Positions 1 through 6,115 of a DNA stretch of 10,706 nucleotides are shown piece by piece. The stretch covers positions 1 through 10,706 of the forward strand of contig JALRFL010000211.1 in assembly GCA_023259875.1 (NCBI GenBank), written 5' to 3'. A model generated the notes under the pieces. The model worked only from the letters and a program-made list of their open reading frames with translations, was not told the DNA's origin and did no database searches. The translations under genes and the position numbers were made by a program. Positions within the stretch are counted from its first letter, which is position 1. Every line of letters starts with the position of its first letter. This DNA is from Alphaproteobacteria bacterium (lineage in GTDB: Bacteria; Pseudomonadota; Alphaproteobacteria; Puniceispirillales; UBA1172).

Positions 1-15
1 ACGCTCTTCCGATCT
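1..15 (+). other. Residual Illumina TruSeq adapter sequence
   Basis: The first 15 bases are identical to the 3' end of the Illumina TruSeq read-1 adapter. The match sits exactly at the window edge, as expected for untrimmed adapter carried into an assembly. It is therefore a technical artefact that marks a contig end. The regulator reading frame runs through it by chance, so residues encoded before position 17 are not genuine protein. Confidence 0.93.
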
Positions 16-16
16 G

Positions 17-502
17 GCATTTGTTGCAAGCCCTGACCAGAAGGAAGCTAATGAAGTATTTGAAGCAAGGCTTATGATTGAGCCCCGCCTTATTCGAAAA
101 CTTACAGGCAATATTTCAAAAGCCCATATGAATGATTTATATGACCATATACAACAGGAAAATCAAGCAAGAGAAAATTCTGAGAGAATTCAATTAATTC
201 GTTTATCTGGTGAATTCCACGTCAAACTAGCAGAAGCATCTGGAAACTCAATTATTACAAATGTAGTCAAGGAATTAGTAACGAAAACGTCTTTAATTGT
301 TGGGATGTTTGGGACCTCTTCTCATTCAAGCTGCCCTGATGATGAACACAAAAAACTGTTAGATGCTATTTCTGAAAATGACTGCGACCGAGCTCATGAC
401 GTCATTATCAATCATCTTAATAATATATGGAAGGAACTCGACATTACCTCTAACAATAAGAAAAGTGAAACATTAGAAAATATACTAGGAGGCGCATTGT
501 AG
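17..502 (+). CDS. GntR/FadR-type transcriptional regulator, C-terminal FCD domain (5' partial)
   Basis: This is the ligand-binding half of a FadR-subfamily GntR regulator; the N-terminal winged-helix DNA-binding domain lies outside the window. The frame is open from the left edge and stops with TAG at 500-502. Visible FCD hallmarks are an EVFEARLMIEP helix near the start, then LSGEFHVKLAEASGN (the usual D/E-x3-H metal-binding pattern, here with Glu), CPDDEHKKLLDAI with a second His, and HDVIINHLNNI with a third His close to the end. The family usually binds small organic acids through a metal held by these residues; the ligand cannot be read here. Coding is AT-rich (about 35% GC by hand count), unlike the genes to the right, which suggests either acquired DNA or a chimeric join. 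The internal ATG at 74 lies inside the FCD domain and is not a real start. Confidence 0.85.
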   Translation, partial: AFVASPDQKEANEVFEARLMIEPRLIRKLTGNISKAHMNDLYDHIQQENQARENSERIQLIRLSGEFHVKLAEASGNSIITNVVKELVTKTSLIVGMFGTSSHSSCPDDEHKKLLDAISENDCDRAHDVIINHLNNIWKELDITSNNKKSETLENILGGAL

Positions 503-780
503 CCTTGCCCTCCTCGCACCACGACCCGATGATCCACGCCCGACCCAATCTAGGCCCCACCCCCTGAGGAATATTGAATCCCAATCTGCAGACTCTCCCA
601 GTAACCCCGAGTACCGAGGTCCGAGCTGCTCGATCCTGCGTCCTATGTACTTCTAATGCGCTTCGATGTCCGAGGTTGTCGCACAACCCGTGCATGATAC
701 GTTATCCGCTATCTGGGGATGGTGAAACGTGGTTCGCGGAACTCGGTTCTCGCAATTAGGTTGTAATCCAAACTGTTATC
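503..780. other. Non-coding segment of anomalous composition
   Basis: This stretch has about 57% GC by hand count up to position 760, against about 35% in the preceding gene. It carries no open frame with a recognisable protein; the short frames on both strands (plus 574-759, minus 450-695) have no start context and low-complexity or odd translations. One small hairpin is visible near 736-753 (GCGGAAC / GTTC-T-CGC). I recognise no RNA family, IS end or vector. It could be a degraded island segment, a mis-assembled or synthetic insert, or unrecognised RNA. Confidence 0.4.
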
Positions 781-784
781 CAAA

Positions 785-803
785 AAAAGGCGCTTTACCT
801 TTT
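785..803 (-). terminator. Weak possible rho-independent terminator reading leftward
   Basis: On the minus strand AAAAGG, a 7-base loop and CCTTTT form a 6-bp stem that runs directly into further T residues (seven T in a row in all). Only two pairs are G-C, so the stem is weak. If real, it would end a transcript entering from the right, where no leftward gene is visible nearer than the cytochrome c gene ending at 1058. Confidence 0.25.
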
Positions 804-847
804 GTACTGCTTTGCTAAACTATTGATATTGTTGAAAGTCAGGTTCA

Positions 848-880
848 GAAAAGCCCTGTAGTAGGGCATCGAACTTTTCT
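848..880. repeat. Compound inverted repeat (two-part hairpin)
   Basis: An outer arm AGAAAAG (848-854) pairs with CTTTTCT (874-880). An inner stem GCCCT/AGGGC with loop GTAGT sits inside, leaving a one-sided bulge of about six bases (ATCGAA). The right arm runs directly into the tRNA-Leu-like 3' end at 878-891. Both strands can form the structure. It is not followed by a T-run, so it does not look like an intrinsic terminator. Confidence 0.5.
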
Positions 881-891
881 CCTGGGCACCA
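878..891 (+). other. tRNA-Leu 3'-end-like sequence, possible att remnant
   Basis: TCTCCTGGGCACCA matches the 3' acceptor strand, discriminator and CCA typical of many proteobacterial tRNA-Leu genes. No matching 5' acceptor strand (GCCCAGG), D-arm or anticodon arm lies upstream, and the T-arm is not formed in the usual way, so this is not a working tRNA gene. Integrative elements that insert into tRNA 3' ends leave such fragments as attL or attR. No integrase is seen in the window. The identification rests on 14 bases recalled from family knowledge and could be chance. Confidence 0.3.
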
Positions 892-927
892 ATTCAATCT
901 CATCATACCTCAACCCACATAGCCAGC

Positions 928-946
928 CACAGGAATAAACCCTGTG
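928..946. repeat. Short hairpin CACAGG / CCTGTG
   Basis: Six-base perfect arms (928-933 and 941-946) flank a 7-base AT-rich loop in the non-coding region left of the cytochrome gene. No T-run follows on either strand. It may be part of the cytochrome 3' untranslated region or the putative island boundary; no function is apparent. Confidence 0.3.
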
Positions 947-985
947 TGCTAGGATTGAAGGCGATCGAAACATCCCAACAGCTCT

Positions 986-1016
986 AACACCAGCCACCAA
1001 AATCAAGGCTGGCGTT
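986..1016 (-). terminator. Hairpin downstream of cytochrome c gene
   Basis: Arms AACACCAGCC (986-995) and GGCTGGCGTT (1007-1016) pair over ten bases with one G-U-type mismatch around an 11-base loop. On the minus strand it lies about 40 bases past the cytochrome c stop codon. It is GC-rich enough to pause polymerase or protect the 3' end, but no clear T-run follows, so it is a terminator-like or stabilising hairpin, not a textbook intrinsic terminator. Confidence 0.45.
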
Positions 1017-1057
1017 ATGCGCAATCGGGGATTGACGACAGAGGAGCGCAGTTACAG

Positions 1058-1429
1058 TTATTGTGAAAAGCTCTTGAGATAGGCAATGACATTTAGGCGG
1101 TCTTCTTCTTTATTGAGGCCGCCAAAGGCCATCTTGGTGCCCTTGACATAAGCCTTTGGCTTTTCCAGAAACCCGTTCAGGGTCTCATCATTCCAGACAA
1201 TGCCACTGTCTTTTAAGGCATTGGAGTATTTGCCGTAATCTTCAACAGACCCGGCGGCCCGGCCAAACAGATTAACCAAATGCGGCCCTACTTTATGTTT
1301 TTCTTGATCAACCACATGACACGCTTTGCATTTCTTAAATACTTTCTCGCCAGCGTCAACATCCCCTGCCACAGCAGGAGTGAAAGCGGCAATCACCAAA
1401 AGAGAAGTTAGCATGAAGATTTTTCGCAT
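1058..1429 (-). CDS. Class I c-type cytochrome (c2/c550-like), periplasmic
   Basis: This encodes a 123-residue monohaem electron carrier. Residues 1-21 form a signal peptide (MRKIF, hydrophobic core, AVA cleavage site before GDVDAG). The haem is attached at CKACH (Cys34, Cys37, His38), and Met100 in GTKMAFGG is the likely sixth ligand. KVGPHLVNLFGR (46-57) is the conserved segment after the haem site in alphaproteobacterial c2/c550 proteins, and the C-terminal helix RLNVIAYLKSF completes the fold. It probably shuttles electrons between the bc1 complex and a terminal oxidase or a dehydrogenase in the periplasm; the exact partner cannot be read. The start is supported by AAAGGTGA about seven bases upstream. 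A good promoter lies at 1461-1489, so it appears to be transcribed alone, separately from the carboxyltransferase-like gene upstream. Confidence 0.92.
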   Translation of the reverse strand: MRKIFMLTSLLVIAAFTPAVAGDVDAGEKVFKKCKACHVVDQEKHKVGPHLVNLFGRAAGSVEDYGKYSNALKDSGIVWNDETLNGFLEKPKAYVKGTKMAFGGLNKEEDRLNVIAYLKSFSQ

Positions 1430-1460
1430 CAGTTTTCACCTTTATTATCAGAATGGTATT

Positions 1461-1489
1461 ATTAGAATGGCAAGACAAAGACTTGTCAC
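1461..1489 (-). promoter_or_regulatory. Sigma70-type promoter of the cytochrome c gene
   Basis: On the minus strand GTGACA (1489-1484) and TCTAAT (1466-1461) are separated by exactly 17 bases, each box matching consensus at five of six positions. The predicted transcription start leaves a leader of roughly 25 bases that contains the AAAGGTGA ribosome site of the cytochrome gene. Confidence 0.6.
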
Positions 1490-1502
1490 AGTCTCATCAA
1501 AA

Positions 1503-1543
1503 TCTTATCACCCCCCTGATGCAACATCAACATCAGGATAAGA
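1503..1543 (-). terminator. Hairpin terminator candidate after the carboxyltransferase-like gene
   Basis: Arms TCTTATC (1503-1509) plus CTGATG (1516-1521) pair with CATCAG (1531-1536) plus GATAAGA (1537-1543), giving 13 pairs with a one-sided C-rich bulge. On the minus strand it begins 12 bases after the stop of the upstream gene, and the last arm leads into ATTTTG. It separates that gene from the cytochrome promoter and would insulate the two. Confidence 0.5.
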
Positions 1544-1555
1544 TATTTTCCCTGT

Positions 1556-3496
1556 TCACGCGTGCCGCGTCTCTTTTTGTTCAATCTGTGATGCTTTTAC
1601 CAAATAAATTTGATGAATCATGAAATCATAAAGCCCTTCGGCTTTATGATCGACAGCGTCCTTAATCGCCAGATGAATACTGTTAGGATTGTCATGTTGA
1701 AGCATCATCATTTTCTGGCCATAAGAAAAATTAGCAGCACCAAGCATGATGGGAATTCCATCCAGCACATCCGCCAGTTTATGGATATTGGAATCATACC
1801 ATTCTTTTTCGATATTTTCCTCGCCTTCGGGAAAGATATAATGCCGATCCACCAACTGTTTCAGATGCAAGGCCCGTTCGGCGATCTCTTGCAATTTTGA
1901 ATAGCCGCCAACAAGGTTAACCGCATCACGCACATCCCGATTAAACCCCGTGCCATCAGGGCGCGGCATCGGCCGTGGCGCACGCGCATAAAACGGCAGT
2001 TCAGGCTTTTCTTGAGGGATATTGGTATCTTGGCGGCAAGCCAAAATATGGTCAATCGCTTGAAACTGGCCAGAGTTTCGTAATAACGCGGCAGATATAC
2101 ATTCGCGCTGGCTTGGCTGCTCCAGCCCGGCCTTTTTTAAGATAGCTTCTGCCGCAGGCAGGCCATCAGGCCGATCGGTTGACACCACATAAGTCTCTCT
2201 TTCGTCAAGCCGAAGCTGTGCCAACGCTTTTTTGACCAATTCAGGATTTGCCTGCGCCGGCACTTTACCATGGCGCCCCACAAGATAATCTGCAATTCCG
2301 GGGAACAAGGCATGGTATTTATCGCGCCCTTCCAGATGATGCCAAAGCGATAACGCCGCCTGACCAGTTGTGTTTGCGGCATAGGGCGTCACTTGCGTGG
2401 GTTGCCCTAAATCGGCAAGGATCTCGGCCTGCATTTTGTAAATCTCTGTCTGAATGTGATCCCATGCCGCGTGCTTTTCCGGGCTTCCTAATAACCGCCC
2501 CAATGTCTCAACCAATCCCGGCACGGATTTTAAGGTTGCGGATGCCCCCCCGGGGGTTCGCGCCAGATACATGGCATCAACGAGTTTGGGATGGTAAGAG
2601 GATTCATATTCCCGATAGCGAAAGCGCAACCCATAAAGCGAAAACATACTGGCCTTAATGGCTTTGATATTAAGCTCAGGCGCGCTGGATTTGATCCTTG
2701 GGTCAGGATGATTTTTGATAAGCCCGACCATTTTGTTCATGCTGGGCTGAGCGGTTGATCCAGCAAGCGCAGGATGCTGAACATCCATGGTGATATCTTT
2801 GCCATGCTCAACCGCGGCCAGCGCCGCCGCCATATAACAGGCCGGTGCCTCGCCATAGGTGGAATGGGCGTGAATGGTCAAATCTTGATCTGGAAAATGC
2901 TGATATAAGGCCGAGGCCAATTCATAAACAAACTCTGGCCAAAGCCGCCCGCTAGCGGATTTGAGATAAAACCCCTGATGCCCCATTGCTATCAGTTCAT
3001 GGGCAAAATCAATACAGCCATCAACGGTAATATTCGGATTGTCTTCAATGCAGATGGTGCCTTGGGCAAGAATATCATGCCCTGCCGCTTGTGCCTCGCG
3101 GACCGCTTTTGCTACCCCGATCAGGCATCTTGCGTCATTCATACCATGAAAGTTTTGCAGAATATTTATTCCCATGGCGGCAAGCTCAAACACCATGGCC
3201 TTAATCACATCATAGGGTTGCGGTTCATATCCAAAGAGAAAATCCCCCCTGATCAGGGCAGATTGCTTGACCCCTAATGTCTTAAAATGGGTGATGAGCG
3301 TTTCGACTTCGTCCCATTCCTTGCGTCCTTTTTTGGCAAAGATATCAAAAAAGGTTCCGCCACCTGTTTGCATGGATGCGGTGCCCGTCAGATGCGCGGT
3401 GGGATAAGCATCAATCATTTCTCTTGCAGAGGGGTTTGTGCCAAACAACGATTGCACCGCATCGCGAAACACATCTTGAAACTTGATTTGCGTCAT
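1556..3496 (-). CDS. OadA/PycB-like carboxyltransferase paralogue lacking a biotin domain
   Basis: This 646-residue protein resembles the carboxyltransferase subunit of oxaloacetate decarboxylase and pyruvate carboxylase, which moves CO2 between biotin and an oxo-acid. The TIM-barrel (HMGL-like) part covers about residues 5-320. RDAVQS (11-16) gives the metal-binding Asp12, GGGTFFD follows at 45-51, IRGDFLFGY (82-90) matches the LRGxNxxGY motif, Lys179 sits where the carbamylated lysine belongs, HAH (209-211) gives two metal-binding His, and AGSTAQPS (245-252) and RTPGG (313-317) are recognisable family segments. The conserved carboxylase domain follows (VTPYAANTTGQ at 369-379, YLVGRHGKVP at 404-413). 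After about residue 515 the protein ends in some 130 residues I do not recognise; there is no biotinyl domain and no A/V-M-K-M biotinylation site. No biotin carboxylase or carrier gene lies nearby. AGGG lies ahead of the ATG. It may act with a carrier encoded elsewhere or have a changed reaction. Confidence 0.75.
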   Translation of the reverse strand: MTQIKFQDVFRDAVQSLFGTNPSAREMIDAYPTAHLTGTASMQTGGGTFFDIFAKKGRKEWDEVETLITHFKTLGVKQSALIRGDFLFGYEPQPYDVIKAMVFELAAMGINILQNFHGMNDARCLIGVAKAVREAQAAGHDILAQGTICIEDNPNITVDGCIDFAHELIAMGHQGFYLKSASGRLWPEFVYELASALYQHFPDQDLTIHAHSTYGEAPACYMAAALAAVEHGKDITMDVQHPALAGSTAQPSMNKMVGLIKNHPDPRIKSSAPELNIKAIKASMFSLYGLRFRYREYESSYHPKLVDAMYLARTPGGASATLKSVPGLVETLGRLLGSPEKHAAWDHIQTEIYKMQAEILADLGQPTQVTPYAANTTGQAALSLWHHLEGRDKYHALFPGIADYLVGRHGKVPAQANPELVKKALAQLRLDERETYVVSTDRPDGLPAAEAILKKAGLEQPSQRECISAALLRNSGQFQAIDHILACRQDTNIPQEKPELPFYARAPRPMPRPDGTGFNRDVRDAVNLVGGYSKLQEIAERALHLKQLVDRHYIFPEGEENIEKEWYDSNIHKLADVLDGIPIMLGAANFSYGQKMMMLQHDNPNSIHLAIKDAVDHKAEGLYDFMIHQIYLVKASQIEQKETRHA

Positions 3497-3578
3497 AACT
3501 CTGACCCTAATGCGACATTGATAGTTAGCGAACAGACACTGAAAACAATTGCCCTAAACATGCGCATATAGCCTCTTG

Positions 3579-3607
3579 CGAATAGGATTAAATGTCGGTT
3601 TTGTCAA
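3579..3607 (-). promoter_or_regulatory. Possible promoter of the carboxyltransferase-like gene
   Basis: On the minus strand a perfect -35 TTGACA (3607-3602) is followed after 17 bases by a weak -10 TATTCG (3584-3579). It lies about 80 bases before the start codon of the leftward gene within the divergent control region. The weak -10 is the main reason for caution. Confidence 0.4.
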
Positions 3608-3690
3608 CGCAAAGAAATGGCTCTAGTCACGCCCCCCTCGCCAATAGATCATAGGCTATGCCTTTTCCGCGTTTAGCGTTTTGCCCCTTC

Positions 3691-3710
3691 AATGCTCTTG
3701 GCATTAATGC
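3691..3710. promoter_or_regulatory. Palindromic operator-like site in the divergent region
   Basis: GCATTAATGC (3701-3710) is a perfect 10-base palindrome, preceded by another AATGC (3691-3695), so the half-site occurs three times in alternating orientation within 20 bases. It lies about 50 bases before the dioxygenase start and between two divergent genes, a usual place for a regulator to bind. No regulator gene is adjacent in the window, so this remains a suggestion. Confidence 0.25.
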
Positions 3711-3760
3711 TAGGATTTGCACCAGTCATCTAAGATCAATGTGGTAAGGAGTTTGCGGTC

Positions 3761-4720
3761 ATGAGCATGATGAAAACCAGTAAAATCACTGGGCCTTCGG
3801 TATGGAAGGGGGCGGATATTGCCAATGACCAGAGCTGGACTTATACCATAACGGACGCGGAACGCGATGGTCTTGCCGCGATGCTGGCAAAGTTCGAAGC
3901 CAGCCAGTTGGCGTTTCCGCAAATCACGCGTGATGATATTTCTATCGGCCCATTGGCAAAGACCCTAGATGCCATCACCAAGGATTTGGAACAAGGGCGC
4001 GGTTTTGCGTTGCTTCGCGGCCTTCCGCTTGATGACTATAACGATGAGCAAATCAATCAGGTGTATTTTGCTATCGGGCTTTATATGGGTGAACCGGTAA
4101 AGCAGAACCCAAAGGGTGATCTTTTGGGGTTAGTAATGAATGTTGGGGATATCACCAAAAAAGACACGCGTGTTTATGAAACCAATCTTTATCTGCCTTA
4201 TCATACCGATCCTTCGGATGTTGTTGGATTGTTATGTATCCGAAAAGCCAAGCAAGGCGGCATGAGCAGTCTGGTCAGCGCCGCCGCAATTTATAACGCA
4301 ATCCTCGAAGAACAGCCTGAGCTGCTTGGGGTATATTATCGCCCGTTTTGTTATGCGCATCTTGGAGCCGACAACATGTCGCCGATTTTCAGCTTTCACG
4401 AAGGGAAGTTAAGTTGCCGCTATCTGCGCCAGTATATTGAACTGGGGTATGAGCAAATGGGAATCCCATTATCGCGCATCGAAACCGAGGCGCTGGATGT
4501 GTTTGATAACATTATGATGCGGCCAGATATGCGTGTTGATATGATGATGGAAAAAGGGGATATTCAATTTGCCAATAATTATGCGGTGTTGCATTCACGC
4601 ACCGCGTTTGAAGATCATGAGGATCACAATTTGCGGCGAAAGAAACTCCGGCTTTGGCTCAAAATGCCCCAAGCGCGCAAATTGGCCGGGGATTTCCCCG
4701 GCCGCAATGGATTTTCTTGA
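3761..4720 (+). CDS. TauD/TfdA-family Fe(II)/2-oxoglutarate-dependent dioxygenase
   Basis: This 319-residue protein belongs to the TauD/TfdA-like non-haem iron oxygenases, which couple 2-oxoglutarate decarboxylation to substrate hydroxylation in the cytoplasm. The iron triad is visible as HTD (His148, Asp150) and His278 in AVLHSRTAFEDH, and Arg297 in KLRLWL is the expected 2-oxoglutarate-binding arginine. GRGFALLRGLPL (79-90) is the conserved N-terminal strand of the superfamily and GLYMGEPVKQNP (106-117) follows it. Length is normal for the family. The substrate cannot be inferred; members act on taurine, phenoxyacids, carnitine precursors and others. TAAGGAG (3745-3751) lies nine bases before the ATG, supporting this start over ATG codons two and three residues in. 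It diverges from the carboxyltransferase-like gene, so the two may share control. A strong hairpin with a T-run ends it. Confidence 0.87.
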   Translation: MSMMKTSKITGPSVWKGADIANDQSWTYTITDAERDGLAAMLAKFEASQLAFPQITRDDISIGPLAKTLDAITKDLEQGRGFALLRGLPLDDYNDEQINQVYFAIGLYMGEPVKQNPKGDLLGLVMNVGDITKKDTRVYETNLYLPYHTDPSDVVGLLCIRKAKQGGMSSLVSAAAIYNAILEEQPELLGVYYRPFCYAHLGADNMSPIFSFHEGKLSCRYLRQYIELGYEQMGIPLSRIETEALDVFDNIMMRPDMRVDMMMEKGDIQFANNYAVLHSRTAFEDHEDHNLRRKKLRLWLKMPQARKLAGDFPGRNGFS

Positions 4721-4730
4721 TCGCGTCAGG

Positions 4731-4754
4731 TGAGGATCAATGATCCTCAATTTT
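4731..4754 (+). terminator. Rho-independent terminator of the dioxygenase gene
   Basis: TGAGGATCA (4731-4739) and TGATCCTCA (4741-4749) are perfectly complementary, in practice a 7-bp stem with a 5-base loop, and are followed by ATTTT. It starts 11 bases after the dioxygenase stop. It sits between convergent genes and overlaps the very end of the DUF805 gene. On the opposite strand the T-run is missing, so it works best rightward. Confidence 0.65.
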
Positions 4755-5454
4755 ACAATTCATCCAGCAATTTTTTCTTTTTGCTTTTGAATTCTTTTTC
4801 ATCAATCAAGCCATCTTCATACATCTTATTCAGGTCTCTAAGCCGATCATTGACCGAAGCCGAAGAAGTGGTTTCAGATGCAAGAGGGGCAGACAGCACA
4901 GGGTTTTGAGAAACGCGTGTTGCCTTAGGTTGAGGGGTGGCTGAGGCAGGAGATGAAGGGCTAGAGGCAGACATCAGCAATGGATTTGGGCCAAAGCGGT
5001 TTTCTGGATCAACCGGCGGAAAGCAATACCAAACAATTTGCCAGATCGGAACACCAATCAAAATCACAAGCGACAGGATAAGCATTAACCCAAAGCCGCC
5101 AAACTCCCCCATTTCGGCAAGAAACACCCCAAACATAATGATAATAATCCCAAGCACATAAAGGCCATAAAATAACAGTAACCACAGACCCGTACGGTTA
5201 AGGTCATGGAGTCTGCGAACTTGAACAGATATTTGTGGTATTATTGTGAATAGGGTCCAAATCAAAATAATGAGATCTATAAATCGGAAACTGCTGTAGG
5301 ACCAAGGGTTAAAAGTGGCAACCGATATCATTTGAAGCAAAAAACCGCTCAGAGTAGTCAGCAGAAAAAACCACCAAAGCTCACTTCGTGAAGACCGCCC
5401 ACTAAAATCAAAATAGCGCTTAAACGGAAGAATGGAAAATTCAAACGGGTTCAT
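4753..5454 (-). CDS. DUF805 inner-membrane protein with C-terminal SHOCT domain
   Basis: This 233-residue protein begins with a DUF805 (YhaH-like) membrane domain. RYFDFSGRSSRSELWW (13-28) is the family signature, RRLHDLNRTGLW (80-91) is the second one, and NRFGPNPL (152-159) closes the domain. Four hydrophobic segments are visible at about 27-48, 58-76, 90-113 and 121-144. A Ser/Ala/Pro-rich linker of about 40 residues follows (160-200). The last 32 residues (DRLRDLNKMYEDGLIDEKEF and beyond) match the SHOCT pattern, a short helical domain found at protein ends and thought to mediate oligomerisation. DUF805 has no established biochemical role. TAAGGA lies about ten bases before the ATG. The gene is convergent with the dioxygenase gene and divergent from the small secreted protein gene. 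Confidence 0.88.
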   Translation of the reverse strand: MNPFEFSILPFKRYFDFSGRSSRSELWWFFLLTTLSGFLLQMISVATFNPWSYSSFRFIDLIILIWTLFTIIPQISVQVRRLHDLNRTGLWLLLFYGLYVLGIIIIMFGVFLAEMGEFGGFGLMLILSLVILIGVPIWQIVWYCFPPVDPENRFGPNPLLMSASSPSSPASATPQPKATRVSQNPVLSAPLASETTSSASVNDRLRDLNKMYEDGLIDEKEFKSKKKKLLDEL

Positions 5455-5582
5455 TAATCAAGTCCTTAAAAGTCATTACATGATTTATTAATATATTACC
5501 CATAAATGATATTTCTTTTGATTGAAATCTTAAACTAGGAAAATCTGAACCTATCAGCCTATGCACGACCGATGGGCTTGCC

Positions 5583-5611
5583 ATGTCATTACATTTTATA
5601 CATTATATAAT
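5583..5611 (+). promoter_or_regulatory. Promoter candidate of the small secreted protein gene
   Basis: A perfect -10 TATAAT (5606-5611) follows ATGTCA (5583-5588, four of six matches to TTGACA) with 17-base spacing, in a very AT-rich stretch. The predicted start lies about 20 bases before the chosen ATG at 5639. The TATAAT lies inside the longer open frame beginning at 5561, which argues against that upstream start. Confidence 0.4.
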
Positions 5612-5638
5612 AATAATATAATGAGTGAGAGAGTTTTC

Positions 5639-6013
5639 ATGCGAGTTTTATTTGTTTCGCGTCTGGCAAGTGCCGTCATCGCGGTTTTATTTAGTTTTTC
5701 ATCATCCGTCTTATGGGCACAAGACAGTGTTTATTATTGTACGATGAAGGAAAATATGGATATCAAACAACATGATATGCAGAAAATTGAACTTTACCCG
5801 TTTAAGTTTAAGACCACACCAGAAAAGATTGTTTTCGGCAGTGACGGTTATTTTGAAAACTCCTTTATTAATGTTTACCAATATATCAACGCTGATGAGT
5901 TTTATGGTGGAGACTATGACTCGGTGTTTAAATTTATCAGCCCGAATTTTTATTATGCCGATATATTTGGCGAAAATCTTAAGGTTATCACTGCGACTTG
6001 TGACCGCTTCTAG
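5639..6013 (+). CDS. Small secreted hypothetical protein with signal peptide
   Basis: I do not recognise a family. The 124-residue product starts with a clear signal peptide (MRVLFVSRLA, hydrophobic stretch, then VLWA before QDS), so the mature protein of about 95 residues is probably periplasmic or exported. It is rich in Phe and Tyr and has two mature cysteines, one near the new N-terminus (VYYC) and one near the C-terminus (TATC), which could form a disulphide. No catalytic motif is visible. The frame is open from ATG 5561, but I chose ATG 5639: it has GAGAGAG six to eight bases ahead, it puts the signal peptide at the N-terminus, and a promoter-like TATAAT lies between the two starts. ATG 5621 has no ribosome site. 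It stands alone between a divergent gene and the oxidoreductase about 100 bases downstream. Confidence 0.65.
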   Translation: MRVLFVSRLASAVIAVLFSFSSSVLWAQDSVYYCTMKENMDIKQHDMQKIELYPFKFKTTPEKIVFGSDGYFENSFINVYQYINADEFYGGDYDSVFKFISPNFYYADIFGENLKVITATCDRF

Positions 6014-6115
6014 CCCCCTATTTTCCCGACAGCTTGGTTAAGATCTTTTGGGTTTCTGTTCGGCATGGGTTTATCCTAAGATGCTAGAACCAATCACCAG
6101 CCCAATGAGGGAAAT

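Noticed and set aside
574..759. Short plus-strand open frame in the GC-rich left segment
   Set aside because: No ribosome site, no recognisable motif, and the opposite strand has a similar chance frame.
840..891. Complete tRNA gene ending in GGGCACCA
   Set aside because: No 5' acceptor strand, D-arm or anticodon arm can be formed, and the T-arm does not pair; only the 3' end resembles tRNA-Leu.
2248..2658. 136-codon plus-strand frame inside the carboxyltransferase-like gene
   Set aside because: It is antisense to a gene with clear catalytic motifs and shows no protein family features.
5561..5638. Longer N-terminus of the small secreted protein from ATG 5561
   Set aside because: It would bury the signal peptide, has no ribosome site, and overlaps the TATAAT promoter element.
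6026..6063. Bulged hairpin CCGACAG / CTGTTCGG after the secreted-protein gene
   Set aside because: It has a long loop and no T-run, so it does not make a convincing terminator or regulatory element.
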